Shown here: positions 27,036 through 36,718 of the stretch, one piece after another
Layout of the letters: each line of letters opens with the position of its first letter
How positions within the stretch are numbered: the first letter of the stretch is position 1
Source: an uncultured Acholeplasmataceae bacterium
GTDB lineage: Bacteria > Bacillota_I > Bacilli_A > Acholeplasmatales > Acholeplasmataceae
DNA: 45,194 bases
Reading direction: 5' to 3'
Assembly (NCBI GenBank): GCA_927439925.1
Contig: CAKMKF010000011.1
Span: 1-45,194 of the forward strand
Program-made: the position numbers and the translations under genes
Notes under the pieces: model-generated
The model's database searches: none
Told to the model about the DNA's origin: nothing
The model's input: only the letters and a program-made list of their open reading frames with translations

Positions 27036-28007
27036 ATGAAAAAATTTGCAAGTATTACATTATTAATTATAACACTGTTTGTCCTTGCTGCTTGTGGTGA
27101 TAGTAAGAAAGCTGATATAGTAACGACTATGTTTCCCCAATATGATTTTGCACGACAAATCGTAAGCGATAAAATGACTGTGAGTTTACTCATTCCACCA
27201 GGAGCTGAAATACACGACTATGAAGCTACTAGCAAAGATATGGTAGCCATTAAAGAATCCAAACTATTCATTTTTACAAGTTTAGAAATTGATTCTTGGA
27301 TTAATGATGAAACATCTATTGGTGGAGAAAACACAATCGTTTTAAACCTTTCCACTGCTTATGAACTCATGGAGCATGAAGATCATGACCATGCAGTAAA
27401 TCATTCTAATCTTTTATATAACCTTGCTGGAGATGATCATGACGATGAAGAAGAAAACAGAATCCATTATTGGACAGATCCTACAACAGCAATGCAGTTA
27501 ATTGAAGCTATTTTAGAAAGTATTATTGAAATTGACCCTGAAAATGCAGCTTTCTATACTGCAAATGCACATGCATACATAGAGGTCATAGAAGAAATCC
27601 ATCATGAACTAGATGAATATTTAAGAGTTTATGCTGATTCTACTATATATTTTGCTGGACATAATGCTATGGGTGCATTTGCTGCAAGATACGATTTACA
27701 TATTGAATCATTATTTACAGATTTTAAACCAGACGCTGATCTAACAAGCGCTGAACTCATTAACTTCGTCAATGAAGTTAAAACTGCAAATACAAGTTAT
27801 CTATTTATTGAGGAATTGGTTGAACCTAAAGCAGCTAACAAAATTAAAGATGAACTCGCTAAAGACAACTTCACATTAAACTTATTGGTCTTACATGGAT
27901 ATCACAATGTTTCAAAGACAGAATTGGAGGATGGAGTTACATACAGTTCCTTACTACAAATGAATTTTGATCATTTAAAAATCGTACTGAATGGCACTTC
28001 GATATAG
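27036..28007 (+). CDS. znuA: Zinc ABC transporter substrate-binding lipoprotein (ZnuA/TroA-like)
   Basis: Lipobox LAACG, His/Asp-rich loop HEDHDHAVNHSN...DDHDDEEENRIHYWTDP; ATG at 27036 has better SD spacing than 27030. Confidence 0.9.
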   Translation: MKKFASITLLIITLFVLAACGDSKKADIVTTMFPQYDFARQIVSDKMTVSLLIPPGAEIHDYEATSKDMVAIKESKLFIFTSLEIDSWINDETSIGGENTIVLNLSTAYELMEHEDHDHAVNHSNLLYNLAGDDHDDEEENRIHYWTDPTTAMQLIEAILESIIEIDPENAAFYTANAHAYIEVIEEIHHELDEYLRVYADSTIYFAGHNAMGAFAARYDLHIESLFTDFKPDADLTSAELINFVNEVKTANTSYLFIEELVEPKAANKIKDELAKDNFTLNLLVLHGYHNVSKTELEDGVTYSSLLQMNFDHLKIVLNGTSI

Positions 28008-28009
28008 AT

Positions 28010-28675
28010 ATGATTGAATATAAAGATGTATCGGTTTCATTTGGAAAATTTATAGCGCTTCATGATGTTAATTTTAAACTAAATAAGGGTGATTTCCTAC
28101 ATATTGTTGGACCAAATGGTAGCGGTAAAACAACTTTGGTCAAACTATTGGTCGGCTTATTAAAGCCAACCAATGGTAATATCGTCAACTCTAGTTTAAG
28201 AATGGGATATCTACCTCAAAAGTTAAACACAAAAACCAATATGCCAATGACAGTTAGAGAGGTCATTTATAGTGGATTTGCTAAACAAAAACTTATTCCT
28301 TCTAAAAGCGATTGTGATTTAATCACTTTTTGGTTAGATTTGATGGAGATACCTCAATTATATAACGAGAGTATGGCTTATCTCTCGGGTGGACAACAAC
28401 AAAGAGTTTTTATCATTCGTGCTTTAATTTCAAAACCAGACTTACTTATACTTGATGAACCAACATCTGCATTAGATCCATCATTTAGAGAAAAATTTTA
28501 TCAATTGCTATACAAGCTACAACAAGAAAATCAAATGACAATTATTCACGTTACTCACGATTTAACAGATGCTGTAAAAGAAGATTGCTTAACGATGTAT
28601 GTCGACCAAACCGTAAAATTCTTTGGCAGTTATAAGGCATTTCATTCATTTGAGCATAGGGGGGCATCATCATGA
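28010..28675 (+). CDS. znuC: Zinc ABC transporter ATP-binding protein
   Basis: GPNGSGKTTL, YLSGGQQQRVFIIRAL, LLILDEPTSALDP. Confidence 0.93.
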   Translation: MIEYKDVSVSFGKFIALHDVNFKLNKGDFLHIVGPNGSGKTTLVKLLVGLLKPTNGNIVNSSLRMGYLPQKLNTKTNMPMTVREVIYSGFAKQKLIPSKSDCDLITFWLDLMEIPQLYNESMAYLSGGQQQRVFIIRALISKPDLLILDEPTSALDPSFREKFYQLLYKLQQENQMTIIHVTHDLTDAVKEDCLTMYVDQTVKFFGSYKAFHSFEHRGASS

Positions 28676-29481
28676 TTGATTTCTTGCAATATGAATTTAT
28701 TCAAAATGCTTTAGTTATTGGTATTGCCTTAGCATTATCTGCAGCACTTCTATCACCATATCTTGTCTTAAATCAACAAGCGATGATAGCAGATGGACTT
28801 GCCCATGTCAGTTTTGCTGGTATCATTTTAGGAGTATTACTATCTGGTGAACCATTATATATTGCAATACCTTTTGTAATACTTGCATCACTACTGATTA
28901 AATATCTTTCTCAAACAAAAACGATTAACGCTGATGCTGCGATAGGACTTGTCTCATCGGTATCATTTGCAATAGGACTTATTCTAGTTAAAAAAGGGCA
29001 AGGCTTTAATATCTCTATAGAGAGTATGCTTGTTGGAAACATCTTTACAGCAACAACTGCTGATATGGTTTTATCGATAGTGATTACTGTATTAATAACT
29101 GTCTTTGTATTGGTTTTTTACAGAAAACTATTTATGATTACATATGATCAAAATTATGCTAAATTCTCAAAAGTGAATGTTCAAATACTAGGTTATCTCT
29201 TAGCAGGATTGACAGCATTCTTCATCGTTATTGGTGTAAGAACAATTGGTACATTATTGATTTCAGCGCTTGTTGTCTTTCCATCAGTCATTGCAAGTCA
29301 ACTTACCAAGAGTTTCAAAAACACATTATTATTTGGAATTATCTCATCATTTGTGATTGTCGTTATGGGGATATTTATCGCACACCCGTTAGAAATACCT
29401 GTTGGGTCAACTATTGTTGTCATCTATGCTTTATTACTTTTGATTATATTTATTATCAAATTCATATTAAGGAGAAAATAA
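28672..29481 (+). CDS. znuB: Zinc ABC transporter permease
   Basis: ABC-3 family membrane protein: QQAMIADGLAHVSFAGI, VGVRTIGTLLISALVVFPS. Confidence 0.93.
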   Translation: MIDFLQYEFIQNALVIGIALALSAALLSPYLVLNQQAMIADGLAHVSFAGIILGVLLSGEPLYIAIPFVILASLLIKYLSQTKTINADAAIGLVSSVSFAIGLILVKKGQGFNISIESMLVGNIFTATTADMVLSIVITVLITVFVLVFYRKLFMITYDQNYAKFSKVNVQILGYLLAGLTAFFIVIGVRTIGTLLISALVVFPSVIASQLTKSFKNTLLFGIISSFVIVVMGIFIAHPLEIPVGSTIVVIYALLLLIIFIIKFILRRK

Positions 29482-29483
29482 AC

Positions 29484-29858
29484 ATGAGAATGACAAAACA
29501 AAGAAAAATGATTTTAGAACTTCTCGCAAAAACAGAACAACCTAAAAGTGCAGAAATGATTCTTCTAGAACTTCCTGACCGCACAATGAATTTATCAACT
29601 GTATATAGAACATTAGATACATTTTTTATTCAAGGACTTGTATCCAAGAGTAATATGAAAAATACAGCTTATTACTACATCAATAAAAAAGATCATCATC
29701 ATTATATGATTTGTCTAGGATGTCAAAAAATGTATGAAATTGACTGTCACCTAGATCATATTGCAGATCAAGTCGCTAAAGAGCATCATTTTAAAATCAC
29801 ACATCATGACATGACAGTTTATGGATATTGTGAGCAATGTCAATTGAATCAAGAGTAA
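29484..29858 (+). CDS. zur: Fur-family metalloregulator, likely Zur
   Basis: MRMTKQRKMILELL, NLSTVYRTLDTFFIQGLV, DHHHYMICLGCQKMYEID, CEQC; last gene of zinc-transport operon. Confidence 0.88.
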   Translation: MRMTKQRKMILELLAKTEQPKSAEMILLELPDRTMNLSTVYRTLDTFFIQGLVSKSNMKNTAYYYINKKDHHHYMICLGCQKMYEIDCHLDHIADQVAKEHHFKITHHDMTVYGYCEQCQLNQE

Positions 29859-29865
29859 AGAGATG

Positions 29866-29892
29866 AACCGGTGCGTTAACGTATCGGTTTTC
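29866..29892 (+). terminator. Terminator of znu-zur operon
   Basis: AACCGGTGCGTTAACGTATCGGTTTT hairpin. Confidence 0.65.
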
Positions 29893-29955
29893 TATATTCA
29901 AAATAAGACCTTTATGTTATATTAAAACTAAACGAACATTATGGAGGATATATCT

Positions 29956-31185
29956 TTGAAAAAACATTACTTCAGTTTAGATTTTCTAAGAGGTCTTGGG
30001 ATTTTTATGGTTCTCGTATTGCATACAGCTTTCTATTTTTATAAGGATATCTATGATGTTGACCTAGATAACCCGTCACTTATTATTACTTTAATTGGAT
30101 TCCTTTTAATGTTTGCAGGGTTATTCGCGATGATTTCTGGAGTATCCCATACCGTTTCTTATTTGAATCATTTGGATGAAAAGAAAAATAATAGAACACA
30201 ATATATGATGATCAGTGGAATTTTATTGTTAATCATCGCATATCTATATTTCATCTTTACAGGTCCTGGAATTATCCTTTTTGAGTCAAGAGATATGGAC
30301 GAGAGTTTATTCGTTTCTTTCATCAATAGCGGTAGATTTCAAAACTTAACTTTGACTAGAATACTTTATGTGGATAGTTTAGTTATGCTTGGTATGAATG
30401 TCATATTATTAGGGGTATTATTAAAACTTATCAAAAAACATTTAAATAATCCAAAGATTGTGAATTATCTTCTTGCAGGTGCAACTCTTTTTATGATTTT
30501 ATCCTATATTAGAATTCCTTTGTATAATGTTTACTTACTAGCTCTAGATAATAATCAAATGGGAGTCGTATTACTTCTAAACTGGTTTGTAGCTAAGAAT
30601 AATCCAATACTACCTTTCTTTGCATTTGCATTGTTTGGTGCTTGGATTGGATTAATGATTTATCATCTTGATTTTAAATCGATGAAAAAAAGAGTACTTA
30701 TTGTTGCTGGAGCATATTTGATTATTGGTATATTAGGCTATATATTAGCACCAGAAACAATGCTAGAACGCTCAATTGATCCAACATGGTATTTTATTAT
30801 GGTTATCCAAATCGGATTATTCTTATTTATGATTCTTTTCGCATATCAAGTCTATGATCGAAATGAAACTAAGAAAAATATGGTTTCAATCTTTATTTCG
30901 AGATTTGGTGTAGCTGGTTTAACTGTATTCTTTATTGAATCTGTTGTAAGTGCACTTCTATTTAAGTTCATCAATCTATTTTTCAATTTTAGTCTCGGCA
31001 TTCCTGGGGCTATGCTCTACGGTTTATCTTTAGCTATTATTTGGGGATTCATTCTTTACTTTTGGCAAAAGAGACAATACAAGTATGGTATTGAATGGAT
31101 TCATTCCTCTATTTTAAATCAATTCGGAAGAAGTTCTAAGCTTCAAAAACTGAAAGGAGATCTAGATGATTCAATCGATTCATGA
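29956..31185 (+). CDS. Acyltransferase-like multi-TM protein (DUF1624 / acyltransferase-3-like)
   Basis: SLDFLRGLGIFMVLVLHTAFYFY N-terminus and about ten TM segments. TTG at 29956 with GGAGG SD preferred over ATG 29941, which overlaps the SD. Confidence 0.68.
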   Translation: MKKHYFSLDFLRGLGIFMVLVLHTAFYFYKDIYDVDLDNPSLIITLIGFLLMFAGLFAMISGVSHTVSYLNHLDEKKNNRTQYMMISGILLLIIAYLYFIFTGPGIILFESRDMDESLFVSFINSGRFQNLTLTRILYVDSLVMLGMNVILLGVLLKLIKKHLNNPKIVNYLLAGATLFMILSYIRIPLYNVYLLALDNNQMGVVLLLNWFVAKNNPILPFFAFALFGAWIGLMIYHLDFKSMKKRVLIVAGAYLIIGILGYILAPETMLERSIDPTWYFIMVIQIGLFLFMILFAYQVYDRNETKKNMVSIFISRFGVAGLTVFFIESVVSALLFKFINLFFNFSLGIPGAMLYGLSLAIIWGFILYFWQKRQYKYGIEWIHSSILNQFGRSSKLQKLKGDLDDSIDS

Positions 31186-32500
31186 TTATATACTCTTAAA
31201 AAAACATCAAAAAAAGTATAGTGAAGAGAAAATCAAAAAGTTACAATTCATATCTATCAAAAAAATGATTGACTATGCAAAATTAAACAGTCCTTTTTAT
31301 GCAGAAAAATATAAAGATTTATCATTTAATGATCTAACCGATATCAAAAAATTTCCGATCATCAATAAATCAATCATGATGGAGAACTTTAGTACACTTA
31401 ATACATGTGGAATAGATAAAGAAGATGTCCTGGCTTATGCAGTTGAAAAAGAATTAAATAAAGATTATCTGGGGTATTATCAAGGACTTTATGTTATCGG
31501 ATTATCCAGTGGTACTTCTGGAAATAAAGGCATATATATAACACCTAAAAAGATGACCAAAAGACTTCCAGCAGTCTTTCTAGCAAGAAGTGGATTGTCA
31601 CTATTAGACCTACCTATGCGAATACTTTTTTGTTTACGTGTTTTTTCTCAAGGGTTTAACGATATCAACGCTCCAATGATGAAGCTCAGCTATTTGTCCA
31701 CGATGACTCCACCAATATCAATCATTCATACGTTGAATGAAAAGAAAATTAATATCTTGATGGCTCCACCATCATTAATTCGCTTCTTAGTTCCCTTAAA
31801 AAACGAAATAAAAATAAAACTTAAAAAAATAGTCACTTACGCCGAAGTGCTAACCTTAGAAGATAAACATTTATTTGAAGAGACTTTTAAAACAAAAGTT
31901 ATTGAAATCTATCAAGCTTCTGAAGGGCAAATGGCATCTGCTTGCTCAAAAGGTAAACTTCATATCAATGAAGATTTAGTATATGTAGAACTCTATGATG
32001 AGAATCACCAAGAAATTACGAAACCTCATCTTGTAGGACATCAAATGATTGTAACAAACTTGATTAATTTTGCTCAACCTTTAATTCGCTATGAAATGAA
32101 CGATATGATTGTTTTAGATGAACCATGTAGCTGTGGTTCACATTTTAGAACTATTGAAAGAATTATCGGTAGAAGAGATGATTTGCTCTACTTCTATAAT
32201 CTGCAACATGAAAAGAAATATGTATTTCCTGATCTTTTTGCTAGATGGATCATTACAACGAGTGATTTGATTAGAGAGTTTCAAGTTCGTCAAGATGAAA
32301 TTGGTCATATCATAATCACTATAGATGCTCCGCTTGACTTTGAAGTTCTTCTTTTGGAGGAAAGAGTCCATAAAGAACTAGAAGAACTTCATTTATCAGC
32401 AAAGATAGCTATTGAAATAAAACCCATTCAATTGCCTAAAGATAAAAACAAGTATAAACGCTTTATAACTGAAAACATAGATAAGAAAGAGGTATTTTGA
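31166..32500 (+). CDS. Adenylate-forming enzyme, PaaK / coenzyme F390 synthetase-like
   Basis: LSSGTSGNKGIYITPKKM, EIYQASEGQMASAC, RTIERIIGRRDDLLYF; AAGGAG SD. Confidence 0.78.
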   Translation: MIQSIHDYILLKKHQKKYSEEKIKKLQFISIKKMIDYAKLNSPFYAEKYKDLSFNDLTDIKKFPIINKSIMMENFSTLNTCGIDKEDVLAYAVEKELNKDYLGYYQGLYVIGLSSGTSGNKGIYITPKKMTKRLPAVFLARSGLSLLDLPMRILFCLRVFSQGFNDINAPMMKLSYLSTMTPPISIIHTLNEKKINILMAPPSLIRFLVPLKNEIKIKLKKIVTYAEVLTLEDKHLFEETFKTKVIEIYQASEGQMASACSKGKLHINEDLVYVELYDENHQEITKPHLVGHQMIVTNLINFAQPLIRYEMNDMIVLDEPCSCGSHFRTIERIIGRRDDLLYFYNLQHEKKYVFPDLFARWIITTSDLIREFQVRQDEIGHIIITIDAPLDFEVLLLEERVHKELEELHLSAKIAIEIKPIQLPKDKNKYKRFITENIDKKEVF

Positions 32501-33933
32501 TGACTGAACAACAAAATGTGCTCCATATTAGTAAAAAAGCTTTTCTAAATGTTGTTTATATTTTACTTGGTTTAATCCTAATCGCTGGCATTTTAACGCT
32601 TTTCATACCTTCTGGAAACTATTTAAGAGATGCTGAAGGCAACGTCATTGCAGGTAGTTTTACTTATCTAAGTGATGTAAGTTATCCATTTTGGAGATGG
32701 TTTACAGCTCCAATAGAAGTTCTATGGGGTGTAGATGCACTTAATATTATCGTTATTGGTTTATTTCTAATTATATTAGGTGGAGCATTTGCAGTCATGG
32801 ATAAAACAGGCGGAATATTAGTTGTTATCAAAAAATTGATTGAGAGATTTAAAAATAATAAGTATTTGTTACTGAGAATGGTTACCTTAATTTTTATGTT
32901 ATTTGGTGCGTTCTTTGGTATTTTCGAAGAGTCTATGGCACTTCTCCCAATCTTAATCATATTGTCTCTATCGATGGGTTGGGATACATTGACAGGAATT
33001 GGAATGTGTTTGCTCGCTGCAGGATTTGGTTTCGCATCTGCAGTCACCAATCCGTTTTCAATAGGGATTGCATCGACGCTTGCAGGAACTAACATTTTAA
33101 GCGGTGCGCTTTATCGAATATTTGTTTTTATCATAATGTATTTATTATTATCAACCTTTTTAGTTAGATATGCTAAAAAAATAGAAAGTAACCCCTCTTC
33201 TTCAATGACTTATGAAGCTGATTTAAATAAATCAAAGGAATTTGACTTGAATCAAAACTTACCATTTTCAAATGAGAAAACCATATTCAAATCATTTATG
33301 TGGATGTTCATCATTTTATTTGTAGGTATTATTGGTGCAGGACTTGCTGAGTTATTCTTTGATTTATCGATACCTTCAATTCCAATTATGGCTATTATCT
33401 TTTTGTTTGGTGGATTCATTGCTGGAATGATTGTTTCAAAGAGTATCAAATTTACCGCTAAAACGTTCTTTAGTGGCATGATGAGTGTAGCACCAGCATT
33501 TGTCTTAATCATGCTAGCAGTCAGCGTTAAGCACATTATTACAGAGGCTATGGTGATGGATACCATTTTATATTATCTAGCAAATCTTTTAGATGGAAGA
33601 TCTGCGATTGTTGGAATTCTATTCATTTATCTTTTAGTGCTTATTATTCAATTCTTTATAGGTTCAGCATCTGCAAAGGCTTTTCTGATAATGCCGTTAC
33701 TACTTCCTTTAGTATCGTTAATTGGTATAAGTAAGGAACTTGCTATACTAGCCTTCGTCTTTGGAGACGGTTACACGAATGTTATTTTTCCTACCAATGG
33801 AGTGTTACTGATAGGTTTATCAATTGCTGGAGTCAGTTATGGGAAATGGTTTAAATTCACCTATAAGCTGCAGTTGATCACACTCGCTCTTACAGTAATT
33901 TTTCTAGTGATTGCTACAATGATTGGATACTAA
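32497..33933 (+). CDS. YfcC-family (C4-dicarboxylate/amino acid carrier-like) membrane transporter
   Basis: Polytopic, FIPSGNYLRDAEGN, FGIFEESMALLPILIILSLSMGWDTLTGIGMCLLAAGFGFASAVTNPFSIGIA, FGDGYTNVIFPTNGVLLIGLSIAGVSYGKWFKF. Confidence 0.85.
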   Translation: MMTEQQNVLHISKKAFLNVVYILLGLILIAGILTLFIPSGNYLRDAEGNVIAGSFTYLSDVSYPFWRWFTAPIEVLWGVDALNIIVIGLFLIILGGAFAVMDKTGGILVVIKKLIERFKNNKYLLLRMVTLIFMLFGAFFGIFEESMALLPILIILSLSMGWDTLTGIGMCLLAAGFGFASAVTNPFSIGIASTLAGTNILSGALYRIFVFIIMYLLLSTFLVRYAKKIESNPSSSMTYEADLNKSKEFDLNQNLPFSNEKTIFKSFMWMFIILFVGIIGAGLAELFFDLSIPSIPIMAIIFLFGGFIAGMIVSKSIKFTAKTFFSGMMSVAPAFVLIMLAVSVKHIITEAMVMDTILYYLANLLDGRSAIVGILFIYLLVLIIQFFIGSASAKAFLIMPLLLPLVSLIGISKELAILAFVFGDGYTNVIFPTNGVLLIGLSIAGVSYGKWFKFTYKLQLITLALTVIFLVIATMIGY

Positions 33934-33949
33934 AATAGTTAATCGAATC

Positions 33950-33987
33950 AAAAAAAGGATGAATCCAATAGATTTCATCCTTTTTCT
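33950..33987. terminator. Bidirectional terminator between convergent genes
   Basis: AAAAAAAGGATGAAtcCAATAGATTTCATCCTTTTTC, A-tract and T-tract flanking a hairpin. Confidence 0.82.
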
Positions 33988-34004
33988 TATCTAGTTCTTC
34001 TAAA

Positions 34005-34835
34005 TTAATTCCACTTTCTTGGATCATCTTTGATGGTATCCAAGAATTGTACATCTTTTTCATCCATCTTAAAATCAACTTGTGAATTTTCAATAATACG
34101 ATGTTCCTTCGTTGATTTTGGAAGTGGTGCAGTTCCCTTTTCGATGCAATAACGAATACATATTTGTGCAGGAGTTTTTTTATATTTTTCTGCCATTTTA
34201 ATAATATGTTCATTTGATAATGCATATCCAATTGCTAGTGGTGAATAAGCTTCGACCAAGATATTGTGTTCTTTGCAGAACTTATCTGTTTCTGCTTGAT
34301 TGTTACCAATGAAGAATGCGATTTGATTTGCATGAGGAACAATTTCACAATTGTCCATAATGTTTTTTAAATCTTTAGAATCGAAGTTAGATACTCCAAT
34401 AGCTCTTACCTTTTTTTCTTTATAAACTTTTTCCATTGCTTTGTAAGCTTGCACATTTCCTTCTCTGCAATCCTTACCAATTTCATTCCATGGCCATGGA
34501 GCGTGAATCAAATATAAATCAAGATAACCTAAATCAAGTTCTTTCATCGTTTGTTCAAAAGCAGCTAATGCTTCATCATAACTTTTAATATGAGATGGTA
34601 ATTTGCTCGTTACAAATATTTCTTCTCTTGGAATACCTGAATCTCTAATTGCTTGACCGACTGAAGCTTCATTTCTGTAAGCTGCAGCTGTATCAATATG
34701 ACGATATCCATTTTTAAGTGCCATTGTTACAGACTCGTATGCGATATCTCCACTAGGAACCTGCCATGTTCCAAAACCAATCTTTGGCATCAATACGCCA
34801 TTGTGTAGTTTATAAGTATCTGTTAATGTTTTCAT
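34005..34835 (-). CDS. Aldo/keto reductase
   Basis: MPKIGFGTWQV, GYRHIDTAAAYRNE, LDLYLIHAPWP, RAIGVSNFD. Confidence 0.96.
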   Translation of the reverse strand: MKTLTDTYKLHNGVLMPKIGFGTWQVPSGDIAYESVTMALKNGYRHIDTAAAYRNEASVGQAIRDSGIPREEIFVTSKLPSHIKSYDEALAAFEQTMKELDLGYLDLYLIHAPWPWNEIGKDCREGNVQAYKAMEKVYKEKKVRAIGVSNFDSKDLKNIMDNCEIVPHANQIAFFIGNNQAETDKFCKEHNILVEAYSPLAIGYALSNEHIIKMAEKYKKTPAQICIRYCIEKGTAPLPKSTKEHRIIENSQVDFKMDEKDVQFLDTIKDDPRKWN

Positions 34836-34871
34836 ATTTTCATTCCTCCTATACTTTATTATACCAGTTTA

Positions 34872-34896
34872 AAAGAAAAGGATGCAAATCGCATCC
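34872..34896 (-). terminator. Rho-independent terminator
   Basis: GGATGCGATTTGCATCC followed by TTTTCTTTT on minus strand. Confidence 0.75.
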
Positions 34897-34904
34897 CTAA
34901 ATTT

Positions 34905-35294
34905 CTATTTTTGTTTTAACAATCTCAACTGCATATTAATACCATATGATGCAATCCCCATTAAGATAATACCAACTATAGTACTTAACAACTTTGGATC
35001 TACTGTAATGATTGAAGGTAGAATCATGTTAACGATATAAACAAAGAAATATCCATAAAGTAAATATCGGATTAAATTCATTTCTTTTGGTAGCATGACA
35101 ACAATTCTTAAATCTTCTTTTTTATAAAGTATAAATCCGTACACTGCGAATGCAATCAACACACCCAATAAGACGAAATTAATCCATCCCAAAGTTTCAC
35201 CTAGATATGCACCGACAATGATGTTTGCACCCATGATGAAAAACACGATAAATAACAATAATTGAATAACAAGACTTTTACGATAAACGTTCAT
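34905..35294 (-). CDS. Small membrane protein of unknown function
   Basis: 129 aa, about four hydrophobic segments; own terminator. Confidence 0.65.
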   Translation of the reverse strand: MNVYRKSLVIQLLLFIVFFIMGANIIVGAYLGETLGWINFVLLGVLIAFAVYGFILYKKEDLRIVVMLPKEMNLIRYLLYGYFFVYIVNMILPSIITVDPKLLSTIVGIILMGIASYGINMQLRLLKQK

Positions 35295-35363
35295 TTTTTA
35301 ACACTCCTTTGTGATTTTTTTTTATAATTTAATGTTATACTAAATATGAAATGAGGTAGAACT

Positions 35364-35861
35364 ATGAAAAAAGCTGTGTATCCAGGAACATTTGATCCTC
35401 TAACGATTGGACATTTAGATATTATCAAACGTGCATCACGATTTGTTGATGAGCTTCATGTTGTAGTTGCTGACAACTACAAGAAAATCCCTACTTTTAC
35501 TACTGATGAACGTATTGATATGATTACACGTGTTACAGCAGATATACCTAATATTATTGTAACATCTACTACTGATCTTGTAGTGCGTTATGCCCAAAAA
35601 AATGATATTGATTTAATGATTCGAGGACTTAGAAATATTCCTGATTATGAAAATGAATATGCACTTTATCAATTTAATAGAAACTTAAATCGAAATATTG
35701 AAACAATTATATTATTCCCATCTTCTAGAAACCACTTCGTTTCATCATCTGCGATTAAAGAACTTATCATTCATCATGCAGATATATCTCCATATGTTCC
35801 AAAAGAAATAATTAAAGATGTCCAAGATAAACTACGTCCTAAATTAGACCAATCAACTTAA
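35364..35861 (+). CDS. coaD: Phosphopantetheine adenylyltransferase
   Basis: AVYPGTFDPLTIGHLDIIKRA, RGLRNIPDYENEY. Confidence 0.98.
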   Translation: MKKAVYPGTFDPLTIGHLDIIKRASRFVDELHVVVADNYKKIPTFTTDERIDMITRVTADIPNIIVTSTTDLVVRYAQKNDIDLMIRGLRNIPDYENEYALYQFNRNLNRNIETIILFPSSRNHFVSSSAIKELIIHHADISPYVPKEIIKDVQDKLRPKLDQST

Positions 35862-36615
35862 AAAAATCGTAAAGCTGATCTTCCTTGATATGAGGAGCAA
35901 TATGATCGGCTTTTTCTTTTAATTCTATAAATCTTGTGTTGTCCATAGCAATTCCGATATCTGCCATCTCTATCATTTGGATATCGTTTGCTCCATCTCC
36001 TACACAAATAAGTCTAAAATCTTTTTCATGCTCAATTGCTTTTTTAATACCGTATGCTTTATTCATAAAGGGGTAAATAAAATCTGCACCACCTTTATGC
36101 CATGGGTATATTTGAAACTTAGGCATCTTTTTAGCAATATCATAAAGTTTATCTTCGTGATCTGCGAATAACCATAATTGGTAAACCTTGTTTTTAAGGT
36201 GAAACTCTTCGTCAACCTTTGGAAATATTCCACGAAGTGCTTTCATGCCATAACTAACACGTTCATCCCAATAATTGACTGCTTCATCATGAATACCAAC
36301 CATTCCAACATTAAAATCATTACCCTTAGTAATCTCTAACACTTCATTGATATCTTCATTAAGAATTGGTTGTTCAAATACCATTTCATCATTCTTGTAG
36401 ATGACTGAACCATTAATGAGTACTTTATATGTGAATAAATATAATAGGTCTTGTATAATCTCTAATTTCTTTAGACCTCTACCAGTAGCAAGCCCCAAGA
36501 TGACATCTTCTTTTTCAGATAATTCTTTCAAAAGCTTGACTGTTTGGATTGGAACCATGCCCAATGTATTATTATACAAGGTGTTATCTACATCGAAGAA
36601 TATAATTGTTTTCAT
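35839..36615 (-). CDS. Cof-type HAD-IIB family hydrolase
   Basis: FFDVDNTLYNN, LATGRGLKKLE, VGDGANDIQMIEMADIGIAMDN. Confidence 0.92.
   Translation of the reverse strand: MKTIIFFDVDNTLYNNTLGMVPIQTVKLLKELSEKEDVILGLATGRGLKKLEIIQDLLYLFTYKVLINGSVIYKNDEMVFEQPILNEDINEVLEITKGNDFNVGMVGIHDEAVNYWDERVSYGMKALRGIFPKVDEEFHLKNKVYQLWLFADHEDKLYDIAKKMPKFQIYPWHKGGADFIYPFMNKAYGIKKAIEHEKDFRLICVGDGANDIQMIEMADIGIAMDNTRFIELKEKADHIAPHIKEDQLYDFFKLIGLI
35871..35919 (+). terminator. Candidate coaD terminator lying inside the 3' coding part of the convergent HAD gene
   Basis: AAAGCTGATC ... GATCGGCTTTTTCTTTT stem with T-tract on plus strand. Confidence 0.6.
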
Positions 36616-36718
36616 GCGCCACCTCTAAAATATTATAGCATATTATGTATTACACTACCATTTTCCTAAGTTTTATTATACAATAGATATGAAATATTCG
36701 CTGCTGGAGGATTAAACA

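Noticed and set aside
32682-33095. 137 aa antisense ORF within the YfcC-type transporter
   Set aside because: Mirror ORF of a hydrophobic coding region; no SD or family resemblance.
33914-34231. 105 aa minus-strand ORF overlapping the aldo/keto reductase
   Set aside because: Out-of-frame overlap with a well-supported gene and spans the bidirectional terminator.
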